Assembly (NCBI RefSeq): GCF_003575965.1
Contig: NZ_QWJJ01000003.1
Span: forward strand, 1 to 64,000
Source of the DNA: Pseudooceanicola sediminis
Lineage (GTDB): Bacteria; Pseudomonadota; Alphaproteobacteria; Rhodobacterales; Rhodobacteraceae
Reading direction: 5' to 3'
Length of the DNA stretch: 64,000 bases
Made by a program: the position numbers and the translations under genes. Shown in pieces: positions 26,780-34,012 of the stretch. Position 1 is the first letter of the stretch, and the number at the start of each line of letters is the position of its first letter. Below the pieces are notes generated by a model. That model did not search any database and had not been told where the DNA came from. It worked only from the letters and a program-made list of their open reading frames with translations.

Positions 26780-28045
26780 TCAGGCGGCGATGAACTCGTT
26801 CCACTTGCGTACCATGTACTGGTTCTCGTCCATGACGGCGTTCCAGCAGGCGACGCTGCCCATGCGGTCATAGAACGACCCGCCGTCGCGCAGCTCGCCG
26901 GCCTGGGCCAGCGTGTCACCGGTGGGCGAGGTGATGACATCCGTCGCGGGCTTGCCCTCGAACCAATAGCCCCACTCGTTCTCGCTCATGTAGTCCTTCG
27001 AGGTTTCGGGCACGGCCGAATAGTAGCCCTGGCGCATCAGATAGCCGCCGACCCAGCCCGACAGGTACCAGTTGATGTACTCATAGGCCGCATCCAGCTC
27101 CATGCCCGACAGCGACGACGACAGGCCCAGGCCGCCGCCCCAGCTGCGATAGCCTTCTTTCAGCGGCTGGTAGACGCACTCGATACCGCGCGACTTGACG
27201 GCGGTGATGGCGGGCGACCACATCGACTGGATGACGACCTCGCCCGACGCCATCAGGTTGACGCTCTCGTCGAAGGTCTTCCAGAAGGCGCGGAACTGGC
27301 CGGCCTTCTTGGCCTCGGTAAAGATCGCGAAGGTCTTGTCGATCTCTTCGCGGGTCATGTTGCCCTTGTCGCCATACTGAATCTCTCCCATCGCCTCGCA
27401 GACCATGGCCATGTCCATGATGCCGATCGAGGAAATGTCGAGGATCGATGCCTTGCCCTTGAACTCGGGGTTCAGCAGCTCGGCCCAGGTGTTGATCGGG
27501 CGACCGATCAGGTCGGGGCGGATGCCCAGCGTGTCGGCGTTGTAGATGGTCGGGATCAGCGTCATCCAGTTGGTCTGCTCGTCCGCGAAACTGGTCGCGC
27601 CCGGCTCTTCGATGAAACCGACGGTATGCGGCGCGGTGCCCTGTGCAATCTCGCTCTCAGGGGTCAGCTTGCCGGATTTGAAGATGCCGACGATCTTGTC
27701 GTAATTGGCGATCTTGCTGACATCCATGGCCTGCAGGTTGCCGGTCGGCCAGACCTTCTTGCAGATCCAGTATTCGATATCGGCGATGTCGAAGCTGTCG
27801 GGCTGGGTGGCGGCGCGCTGTGTGACACTGTCGGAATCCAGCGCGGTCATTTCCAGGGTAAAGCCCAGGTCTTCCTTCACCTTCTTGCCGACGTCGTTCA
27901 GGTTCGACACGCCCGTGCCGAACTGGCGCAGGGTGATGTCCTTGATCTCCTGCGCCCAGACCATCGGCGCCGGCAGCGCAGACGCGGCAAGGGCGGCGCC
28001 CCCGGCTTTCAACATGGAGCGGCGGCTATAGCGCATCTTGCTCAT
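26780..28045 (-). CDS. ABC importer solute-binding protein, PotD/family 1 type, Tat-exported
   Basis: This 421-residue protein begins with a twin-arginine signal (YSRRSMLKAGGAALAASALPAP, cleavage near VWAQE). Export in folded form is unusual but not rare for this family. Binding-protein features include LRQFGTGVSNLNDVGKKVKEDLGF, FDIADIEYWICKKVW and WGGGLGLSSSLSGMELDAAYEYINWYLSG. It is longer than PotD (about 350), matching the opine/polyamine-like clade of Rhizobiales and Rhodobacterales. It is the second gene of the operon, after the ATPase. Confidence 0.9.
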   Translation of the reverse strand: MSKMRYSRRSMLKAGGAALAASALPAPMVWAQEIKDITLRQFGTGVSNLNDVGKKVKEDLGFTLEMTALDSDSVTQRAATQPDSFDIADIEYWICKKVWPTGNLQAMDVSKIANYDKIVGIFKSGKLTPESEIAQGTAPHTVGFIEEPGATSFADEQTNWMTLIPTIYNADTLGIRPDLIGRPINTWAELLNPEFKGKASILDISSIGIMDMAMVCEAMGEIQYGDKGNMTREEIDKTFAIFTEAKKAGQFRAFWKTFDESVNLMASGEVVIQSMWSPAITAVKSRGIECVYQPLKEGYRSWGGGLGLSSSLSGMELDAAYEYINWYLSGWVGGYLMRQGYYSAVPETSKDYMSENEWGYWFEGKPATDVITSPTGDTLAQAGELRDGGSFYDRMGSVACWNAVMDENQYMVRKWNEFIAA

Positions 28046-28102
28046 TTTCTCAGTTCCTCGCTGTTGTCGTGTTCTTGGTTGGGTGGGGTGGCCCGCGATC
28101 GA

Positions 28103-29098
28103 TCAGGCCTGAAGGCGGTGCAGCCGCCCTTCGTCCCAGGCAAGGCCGACGGCATCGCCTGGGTTTTTCGGGTCCGCAAAGAAGGTCTCTTCGGGGATCA
28201 GGGCCAGCACTTCGGTGTTCTCGCCCATAGTGGTCATGGACGAGGTGACGGCGACATGGCTGCCCTGGTATTCGATGGTGCGCACGATGGCGGGAACGGC
28301 GGCGGGCAGGCCAGCAGGGGCAAAGTGCACCCCGTCGGCGCGCAGCGCATAGCGCGCCCCGTCAAGGTCGATCACGTTGTGGCCGCCCATGAAGCGGGCA
28401 ACGAATTCGGTGCGTGGGTGGCTGAATACCTCGCGCGCGGGGCCGGATTGTTCGATGACAGCGTTGTTCATCACGACGCATTCATCGGCCAGCGCCAGCG
28501 CCTCGTCCTGGCCATGGGTGACGTGGATGAACGAGATGCCAAGCTCGCGTTGCAGGCGCTTGAGCTCTCCGCGCACGCGGATGCGCAGGAAGGGGTCCAG
28601 CGCCGAGAGCGGTTCGTCCAGCAGCAGCACGCGGGGTTTCGTCACCAGCGCACGGGCCAGTGCGACGCGCTGTTGCTGGCCGCCAGACAGTTGCGCGGGC
28701 AGGCGGTCGGCCAGGTGGATCATGTCGACCAGGTCGAGCATCTCGTTCGCGGCGCGGTGGCGTGTCGCCTTGTCCTGGCCCTGCATGCGCAGGGAAAACG
28801 CCACGTTGTCGCGAACGCTGAGATGCGGAAACAACGCGTAGCTTTGAAACATCATGGCGGTGCCGCGTTTGGCGGGGGGCAAATGGGACACATCCGTCCC
28901 GTCGAGGATGATCGAGCCTTCGCTGATCGTTTCGTGCCCGGCGATCATGCGCAAGGTGGTCGACTTGCCACAGCCCGATGGCCCCAGCAGGCAGACATAG
29001 GAGCCATTGGTGAAGACGTGGTTGATGTCGCTGACCGCAACGGTATGCCCGTAGCGCTTTGTCACGTGGCTGAGTTCCAGATCCTGGCCTGTCCGCAT
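28103..29098 (-). CDS. ABC importer ATPase, PotA type
   Basis: This 331-residue protein, taken from ATG 29098 (MRTGQDLELSH) after AGAGGGGAC, has Walker A LLGPSGCGKST, Q-loop MMFQSYALFPHL, signature LSGGQQQRVALARAL, Walker B LLLDEPLSALD and the H-loop VTHGQDEALALAD, in which the usual D after TH is G. A C-terminal TOBE-like domain covers about residues 240-330. A far longer upstream reading frame runs into a 16-bp tandem repeat and is not believed. It is the first gene of the operon with PotD/PotB/PotC-like proteins and a racemase, divergent from a GntR gene. Confidence 0.92.
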   Translation of the reverse strand: MRTGQDLELSHVTKRYGHTVAVSDINHVFTNGSYVCLLGPSGCGKSTTLRMIAGHETISEGSIILDGTDVSHLPPAKRGTAMMFQSYALFPHLSVRDNVAFSLRMQGQDKATRHRAANEMLDLVDMIHLADRLPAQLSGGQQQRVALARALVTKPRVLLLDEPLSALDPFLRIRVRGELKRLQRELGISFIHVTHGQDEALALADECVVMNNAVIEQSGPAREVFSHPRTEFVARFMGGHNVIDLDGARYALRADGVHFAPAGLPAAVPAIVRTIEYQGSHVAVTSSMTTMGENTEVLALIPEETFFADPKNPGDAVGLAWDEGRLHRLQA

Positions 29099-29111
29099 GT
29101 CGTCCCCTCTG

Positions 29112-29175
29112 AAAGCCTGTGCCCCGTGAAGCCCGCGCCCCGTGAAGCCTGTGCCCCGTGAAGCCTGTGCCCCGT
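29112..29175. repeat. 16-bp tandem repeat, four copies, just upstream of the ATPase gene
   Basis: The unit GAAGCCTGTGCCCCGT is repeated from 29112 to 29175. Copies 3 and 4 are identical, copy 2 differs at two bases and copy 1 at the first base. The array begins 14 bp before the ATPase start, within the leader of the minus-strand operon. Confidence 0.8.
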
Positions 29176-29335
29176 GCCCGGCGGCTGGCGGCGGGCGAGG
29201 CGCAGTCGATGCAGCTGAGCCTGGGGCAGCTTTGCGTTGCAGGCGCAGCAAAAAATGCAACCGCGCCACCGGAAACACGATTTGCCTGTTCTTGCATCGG
29301 TTGCGCTGGCCTTGTGCACAATTTTCAACACATAA

Positions 29336-29345
29336 TTGTATACAA
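29336..29345. promoter_or_regulatory. GntR/FCD-type operator palindrome TTGTATACAA
   Basis: A perfect 10-bp palindrome lies in the divergent region between the ATPase operon and the gntR gene, 100 bp before the latter. TTGTATACAA is a common operator form of FadR/FCD-type GntR proteins. It is the likely site of the adjacent regulator. Confidence 0.65.
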
Positions 29346-29444
29346 CACTGTCGCATTCGGGGCGTTCCCCCTGCCGGCGGCGAGACCTGTTGCCTTTCGC
29401 GGCCCGTGGCGCGAAGAATCGGACATGGGAACAGGGCGCGACGC

Positions 29445-30158
29445 ATGATGGATCGGAAGAACGGACAAACGGCCGCCAAGGACACCACCCGTGACGGCGC
29501 GAGCGAGCGCGTGGTGGCCGAGCTGGCGCTGGCCATTCATGAACACCGTCTGCAACCGGGCGCCAAGCTGAGCGAGGACGAGGTCGGCGCGATCTACGGT
29601 GTCAGCCGAACCGTGGTGCGCGCCGCCCTGCAACAATTGTCGCACGACCGCCTGGTCGAGCTGCGGCGCAATCGCGGGGCCTATGTGGCGCAGCCCAGCG
29701 TGCGCGAGGCGCGCGAGGTCTTTGAGGCGCGCGCCCTGCTGGAGCCGCGCACGGCGCGGTCGGCGGCAGAGCGCGTGACCGAGGCGGATATCGTCGCGCT
29801 GCGCCGCCATATCGCGGATGAACACGCGGCGCTGGACCGGGGCGAGCCGGGGCGCGCGCTGCATCTGTCCGGCTTGTTTCATATCGAGATCGCGCGGATT
29901 GCCAATCAGGCCACGATCGAGGATTTCATTCGCCAGTTGATTGCGCGGTCGTCGCTGATCATCGCGCTGTACTGGCAGCGGCGCACGGCCATGTGCGAAA
30001 GCCATGCCCATGACGCGTTGCTGAATGCGCTGGCCAGCGGCAATGGCGATCTGGCCGAGGACCTGATGAAGAGCCATCTGCTGGACCTGCTGTCATCGCT
30101 GGATCTGCGCAACGTCAATTCGGCACCCCGCACCCTGCAAGAGGCGCTGGGGGGATGA
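29445..30158 (+). CDS. GntR-family (FCD) transcriptional regulator
   Basis: This 237-residue regulator starts at a tandem ATGATG (MMDRKNGQ). Its winged helix is AIHEHRLQPGAKLSEDEVGAIYGVSRTVVRAALQQLSHDRLVELRRNRGAYVAQPS. The FCD domain follows, with metal-ligand-like histidines in GLFHIEIARIANQ and HDALLNALASGN plus MKSHL. It is divergent from the PotABCD-type/racemase operon, with a TTGTATACAA palindrome between them, so it probably represses that importer. Its stop overlaps the following acetyltransferase gene by 4 bp. Confidence 0.92.
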   Translation: MMDRKNGQTAAKDTTRDGASERVVAELALAIHEHRLQPGAKLSEDEVGAIYGVSRTVVRAALQQLSHDRLVELRRNRGAYVAQPSVREAREVFEARALLEPRTARSAAERVTEADIVALRRHIADEHAALDRGEPGRALHLSGLFHIEIARIANQATIEDFIRQLIARSSLIIALYWQRRTAMCESHAHDALLNALASGNGDLAEDLMKSHLLDLLSSLDLRNVNSAPRTLQEALGG

Positions 30159-31012
30159 TCCGCACGGCGCAGCCACAGGACCTGCATATGCTGCTGGACT
30201 GGGCGGCCGAAGAGGGTTGGAACCCCGGACTGGGCGATGCGCAGGCGTTCCATGCCGCCGACCCGGGCGGCTTTTTCATCGCGGAGCGCGCGGGGGCCCC
30301 GGTGGCGGGTATCGCGGTGATCAACCACAACCCGCGTCAGGCGTTTCTGGGCCTGTACCTGTGCCGCCCGGAATGGCGCGGTCGGGGCGTCGGCTTTTCG
30401 CTATGGCAACACGCGGTGGCCCACGCCGGTATGCGCAGCATCGGACTGGACGGGGTGGCGGCACAGCAGGAGAATTATGCCCGATCCGGGTTTCTCCGCC
30501 AGGGCGCAACACAGCGTTTTGAAGGGCGGTTCGAGGGCCACTTCGAGGGAAGCGGCGGCGGCGCCCCGCCCGGGGAACAGCCGACGCGGCAGGGCATCCG
30601 CCCGCTGGCCGCAGGTGAAATCAAGGCGATGATCGCGCTGGACGCCGCCGCCGGAGGTGTGCCGCGCCCGGCGTTCCTGTCGGGATGGCTGGGCCGGTCA
30701 TCCGTGCGACGTACGGTCGTGCGGGACGATCTGGGCGGCTTTGCCACGATCCGCCAGTGCCGGAACGGCGTGAAGATCGGGCCTGTCATCGCCCCGAATG
30801 CCGCCGCCGCAATGATGTTGATCCGGGCCGCCTGTGCCGAGCTGCCGGGTGCGCCCGTCACGGTGGATCTGCCCGAGGCCAATGAGGGCCTGCGCGCGCT
30901 GTTGCTGGCCGCGGGGTTCGTCATGACCTTTGAAACCGCGCGGATGTACCGCGGGGCACCGCCCGAAGGCGACGCGCGGATGCAGGCGATTGCCACGATG
31001 GAGCTGGGCTAA
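30155..31012 (+). CDS. GNAT-family N-acetyltransferase, probably two-domain
   Basis: This 285-residue protein overlaps the gntR stop (ATGA). The N-terminal half is a GNAT fold: LDWAAEEGWNPG, FFIAERAGAPVAGIAV, FLGLYLCRPEWRGRGVGFSLWQHA with the acetyl-CoA pyrophosphate loop RGRGVG. A short repetitive linker (FEGRFEGHFEG) leads to a second, more degenerate GNAT-like half (IGPVIAPNAAAAMMLI, LLLAAGFVMTFETARMYRG). This matches the YjdN/F420-independent two-domain GNAT proteins of proteobacteria. Co-transcription with the regulator suggests it modifies the imported amino-acid-like compound. The final codons lie inside a 22-bp tandem repeat. Confidence 0.85.
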   Translation: MIRTAQPQDLHMLLDWAAEEGWNPGLGDAQAFHAADPGGFFIAERAGAPVAGIAVINHNPRQAFLGLYLCRPEWRGRGVGFSLWQHAVAHAGMRSIGLDGVAAQQENYARSGFLRQGATQRFEGRFEGHFEGSGGGAPPGEQPTRQGIRPLAAGEIKAMIALDAAAGGVPRPAFLSGWLGRSSVRRTVVRDDLGGFATIRQCRNGVKIGPVIAPNAAAAMMLIRAACAELPGAPVTVDLPEANEGLRALLLAAGFVMTFETARMYRGAPPEGDARMQAIATMELG

Positions 31013-31062
31013 AGCCGGGATGGAGCTGGGCTGAAGCCACGATGGAGCTGGGCTGAAACCGG
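30997..31062. repeat. 22-bp tandem repeat spanning the acetyltransferase stop codon
   Basis: GATGGAGCTGGGCT begins at 30997, 31019 and 31041, giving three 22-bp units with few differences and a degenerate fourth start at 31063. The first unit contains the last sense codons and the TAA of the acetyltransferase; the others duplicate that end, each with its own in-unit stop. Confidence 0.8.
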
Positions 31063-31077
31063 GATGGGGATCTGGCA

Positions 31078-31097
31078 ACCGGGCCGCCGGGCCCGGT
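31078..31097. terminator. Hairpin between convergent acetyltransferase and RidA genes
   Basis: ACCGGGCC (31078-31085) pairs with GGCCCGGT (31090-31097) around a 4-nt loop. There is no T-run on either side, so it is at best a weak bidirectional terminator. Confidence 0.4.
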
Positions 31098-31170
31098 CGC
31101 TTGGTCAAGCGTTCTGGTCACGTGGATCGGCTGTCAGGCCGTTTTCGTGCCTCTGGCGTGACGTGGTGTA

Positions 31171-31545
31171 TCAGCGCGGCAGGTGCGCGATGGCCTCGAC
31201 CTCGATCTTGAGGGCGGGGTCTACGAAGCCCGAAACCTCAAGCATGGTGGCGGCGGGCAGGGGCGCATCGGCAAAGGCTTCGCGCCGGGCCTGTGCCACG
31301 GCGGCGCGGTCGGCCATGTCGGTGACATAGACGGTGATCTTGGTGATCCGCGCATTCCCGGCGGCCCGGGCCAGCGCGACGACTCGGCCGATCGCGATCC
31401 GGGCCTGATCCAGCATGGCGTCGGGCACCGGATCGGGGCCACCGGCGTGCATGCCTGAAATATAGACGATACCGTCCGCGACGATGGCGTTGGAAAACAG
31501 GCCCGGAACCGGATCGGGGACGCCTGGAGCGGTGACTGCCTTCAT
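31171..31545 (-). CDS. RidA-family (YjgF/UK114) protein
   Basis: This 124-residue protein has the RidA fold landmarks: SNAIVADGIVYISGMHAGGPDPVPDAMLDQARIAIGRVVALARAAG, ITKITVYVTDMADRA, FADAPLPAATMLEVSGFVDPALKIEVEAIA. The conserved Arg of true RidA (R105 region) is replaced here by Met/Leu (PAATMLEV), so it probably belongs to an Rid subgroup rather than housekeeping RidA. Some subgroup members are 2-aminomuconate deaminases in aromatic amine catabolism. It overlaps the 118-aa gene upstream by 4 bp and lies divergent from the Rieske operon, which supports a role in imine/enamine handling in that pathway. Confidence 0.85.
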   Translation of the reverse strand: MKAVTAPGVPDPVPGLFSNAIVADGIVYISGMHAGGPDPVPDAMLDQARIAIGRVVALARAAGNARITKITVYVTDMADRAAVAQARREAFADAPLPAATMLEVSGFVDPALKIEVEAIAHLPR

Positions 31546-31898
31546 TCCGCCGCCCCCTGCGGGGCATTCTCGCCGGCGTCCTTGGCGCGTTTTTCAGCAT
31601 CTTCGCGGCCCAACCGGTCACGCACCGGGATGAAATCGTAGGTGGGAAAGAATTCGGTCGAGAAGACTCCCCAGGCGCGGCGCTCAAGCTCGACATTCAC
31701 TTTTGGCAGGATTTCGGGCGCCATGCGCAGCGTCACCACCTGGCCGATGCCCATCACGACATTCCAGCTGAGAATTTCGGCACCTTCTGGCGGGAAGCCG
31801 CGCCACCAGTCCTGATCCGACAGATGACTTTGAATTTGTTCAAGGTTCTTTGACTGGTCGTGCCTCAGAAATACGGTAAGCATCACGGTTTCTGTCAT
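31542..31898 (-). CDS. Uncharacterised 118-residue protein co-transcribed with RidA
   Basis: The ATG at 31898 (MTETVMLTVFLRHDQSKN) follows GAGGAC; an upstream ATG would add 13 residues. I do not recognise the family. The sequence starts with a strand TVMLTVFLRHDQ, then a helix, a WWRGFPPEG turn, LSWNVVMGIGQVVTLRM strands and VELERRAWGVFSTEFFPTYDFIPVRD. The order of strands, a ferredoxin-like pattern, resembles small dimeric alpha+beta barrel proteins, but this is a guess. Its stop overlaps the RidA start, and it faces the Rieske oxygenase operon across ~110 bp, so it likely serves the same pathway. Confidence 0.75.
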   Translation of the reverse strand: MTETVMLTVFLRHDQSKNLEQIQSHLSDQDWWRGFPPEGAEILSWNVVMGIGQVVTLRMAPEILPKVNVELERRAWGVFSTEFFPTYDFIPVRDRLGREDAEKRAKDAGENAPQGAAE

Positions 31899-32010
31899 CT
31901 TGTCCTCAGCTTTTTCAGGTCGGGGTCGGGAAAACACTTGCAGAGCATACCGTGAATCGGGTTTATTTCAAATAGGAACAGAGTGATCTTTATTGAACAG
32001 CGAGGACGAG

Positions 32011-32271
32011 ATGCAGGACCCGGCACTTCGAACCCAGTCAAAGGGGCGTGATCTGAACGCGGCGGAGACAACCTTTGCCGCCGCACTGGAGCGCATCTAT
32101 GAAACCGGCTGCCACGATTTCGCGCAGGTGGTCGAGCAGTTGAACGCACGCGGTGATGCGCGCCCTTCGGGAGAGACGGGCGCATGGACGCTGGACATCT
32201 TCGAGGCCGAGCTGAAGGCGATCAATGCCAGCCATGATGCTGCCCATGCCGAACACGGCATCGGCGCCTGA
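32011..32271 (+). CDS. Small recombinase-HTH-like protein at head of the oxygenase operon
   Basis: This 86-residue protein starts at ATG 32011 with GAGG 5 bp upstream; an in-frame TTG at 31993 is less likely. The second half, FAQVVEQLNARGDARPSGETGAWTLDIFEAELKAI, resembles the helix-turn-helix 'Recombinase' segment of serine recombinases (LNARG-x-P-x-G-x-W), but there is no catalytic domain and it is far too short. Such stand-alone recombinase-like HTH proteins appear beside Rieske oxygenases in other proteobacteria as I recall. It lies 21 bp before the oxygenase gene. It could be a DNA-binding or a protein-contact subunit; function is unknown. Confidence 0.72.
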   Translation: MQDPALRTQSKGRDLNAAETTFAAALERIYETGCHDFAQVVEQLNARGDARPSGETGAWTLDIFEAELKAINASHDAAHAEHGIGA

Positions 32272-32292
32272 GATAAAGAGGGAGTGATCGAA

Positions 32293-33345
32293 ATGGACAG
32301 CGCAGCCAATACCCGCGACCGCGTCGACGAGTATATCAACCGCGGGCTTCGCGGCTTCTGGGTGCCGGTGGCGGTTTCCGTCTCGGTCAAGGTGGGCAAG
32401 CCTTTTGCCACCAAGATCGCCGGAGAGAACCTTGTCATGTGGCGCGATGGCGCGGGCAAGATCCGCTGCGTCGAGGATTTCTGTCCGCACCGCGGTGCCA
32501 AGCTGAGCCTGGGCGTGGTGCAGGAGGGCAATATCGCCTGCCGCTATCACGGTGTGATGGTCGATGGCACCGGCACCGTCGCCCGCGTGCCCGCCATGCC
32601 CGATTGCGCGCTTGAGGGCCGCAAGGCGCTGACCGCCTATTCGGTCGAGGAATGCGCCGGTGCCGTGTTCATCTATCTGCCGTCCGCCGACCGCCCCGAG
32701 GCGCCGCCGTTCGAGCCGCCGGTGGAATTCACCAATGGCGAATGGGAAGTCTTTCCCTGCATGACGCGGTGGGATTGTTCCTATCGTCTGAGCCTGGACA
32801 ACGCCGCCGACCCGATGCACGCGATCTACCTGCATTCGGACAGCTTTACCCTGCAATACGGCGCCAAGCAGGACACGATGAACCTGGAACGCACCGAAAA
32901 GGGTTTCCTGATCGAGCGGATGGGCCAGAAGGGCGTGAACCTGGACGAAACCGAAGTCGTGATGGACGAAGGCACGATGTTCTTTCGCCTGGACATCCCC
33001 TATCCCGACGGGGCCGGCCCGGGTGGCCCGTTCCGCATCATCGGCTTTGCCACGGCGATCGACGAACATACCCACCACAGCTTTTTCTGGCGCTGCCGTC
33101 AGGTTACCGGGCTGGCGGCCGAGAGCTGGCGTTTCCTGTACCGTGCCTATCTGGAGGACCGTCACTGGTTCGTGCTGGAGCAGGACCGCGTGATGCTGGA
33201 GAGCATTCCCGAAGACAGCCGCCGCCGCGAGATGCTGTATCAGCATGACATCGGCGTCAGCCGTCTGCGCCAGATGATGGTGCGGCGCGCGAAAGAGCAC
33301 TTCAAGGCGCTGGACGCCGCCGAGGCCGGGAAGAAGAGCGCCTGA
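32293..33345 (+). CDS. Rieske [2Fe-2S] non-heme iron oxygenase, alpha (catalytic) subunit
   Basis: This 350-residue protein, started at ATG 32293 after GAGGGAG, has a Rieske cluster site C64-x-H66 (FCPHRGA) and C83-x2-H86 (CRYHG). The mononuclear iron site is in SLDNAADPMHAIYLH (D173, H176, H181), with D298 in LEQDRVMLE as the carboxylate ligand and bridging Asp/Asn at 169/170. The length matches single-subunit (alpha3) monooxygenases/demethylases of the vanillate or phthalate type. It would hydroxylate or demethylate the imported substrate using electrons from a reductase. FprA-like reductase and flavodoxin genes are found ~11 kb downstream in the same gene train. Confidence 0.93.
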   Translation: MDSAANTRDRVDEYINRGLRGFWVPVAVSVSVKVGKPFATKIAGENLVMWRDGAGKIRCVEDFCPHRGAKLSLGVVQEGNIACRYHGVMVDGTGTVARVPAMPDCALEGRKALTAYSVEECAGAVFIYLPSADRPEAPPFEPPVEFTNGEWEVFPCMTRWDCSYRLSLDNAADPMHAIYLHSDSFTLQYGAKQDTMNLERTEKGFLIERMGQKGVNLDETEVVMDEGTMFFRLDIPYPDGAGPGGPFRIIGFATAIDEHTHHSFFWRCRQVTGLAAESWRFLYRAYLEDRHWFVLEQDRVMLESIPEDSRRREMLYQHDIGVSRLRQMMVRRAKEHFKALDAAEAGKKSA

Positions 33346-33983
33346 TGCCTGATGCGCTGATCCCGATGACGGCCGACGCGGTGAAGGAGGCCCTTGCGGC
33401 CCCCTTCGCGGCGGGCCAGGCGCTGGATCTGACAGGGCGGCAGGTGACCGGCGCGCTGGATCTGAGCGGCTGCACCCCCTGCGGGTTCGATCTGAGCGGC
33501 AGCACGTTCGAGGGGCCGGTGCGGCTGGATGGTGCAATGTTCCGGGGGCTGACGTGGTTTCGCCACTGCAAGTTTCTGGGGTCTGTCAGTGCGACGGGCG
33601 CTGTCTTTGCCCATGATGCGCGGTTCGACGGCGCAGCTTTCAGCCGAGATCTGACACTGAGCCGTGCGGAGGCGCGTGGCACGCTGGTGCTGGATAACGC
33701 GGTGCTGGAAGGCGATGCCTGGCTGGACCGGATGCAGATCCTCGGCAGCCTGTCGATGGCGGGCACGGTGTTCGGGGCGGCCGTCTCGCTCGACGCGACG
33801 GAGGCTTACGGCGGGCTTTGGGCCGACGATACCGAGTTTCGCGCCCGCGTGTCGGCGGCGGGCATGGAAGTTCACGGGCGCAACTGGTTGCGGGGGGTGC
33901 GGGTCGCTGCGCCATCTGCGATCGGGGCGCCGACACAGCCGCTGGCGCGGCAGATCCGCAGCTTTGGTTACATCTGGGGCTGA
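33345..33983 (+). CDS. Pentapeptide-repeat-like protein of unknown function
   Basis: This 212-residue protein overlaps the oxygenase stop (TGATG). From about residue 25 it is made of short strands with recurring (A/S/T)xLxLSGxxFxG-type units (ALDLSGCTPCGFDLSGSTFEGPVRLDGAMFRGLTWF, ARFDGAAFSRDLTLSRAEARG, SMAGTVFGAAVSLDATEAYGG), which suggests a right-handed beta-helix of the pentapeptide kind, though many units are imperfect. There is no signal peptide. Known pentapeptide proteins act as DNA mimics or scaffolds. Its place between the oxygenase and the ABC transporter genes, with translational coupling, suggests a partner or assembly role in this pathway. Confidence 0.72.
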   Translation: MPDALIPMTADAVKEALAAPFAAGQALDLTGRQVTGALDLSGCTPCGFDLSGSTFEGPVRLDGAMFRGLTWFRHCKFLGSVSATGAVFAHDARFDGAAFSRDLTLSRAEARGTLVLDNAVLEGDAWLDRMQILGSLSMAGTVFGAAVSLDATEAYGGLWADDTEFRARVSAAGMEVHGRNWLRGVRVAAPSAIGAPTQPLARQIRSFGYIWG

Positions 33984-34012
33984 ACGGACATGACAACACA
34001 GGGCAGACAGAC

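Noticed and set aside
28103-29536. Longer start for the PotA-like ATPase (477 codons)
   Set aside because: The extra N-terminus reads through the 16-bp tandem repeat and intergenic DNA; ATG 29098 has a ribosome site and a normal ATPase N-terminus.
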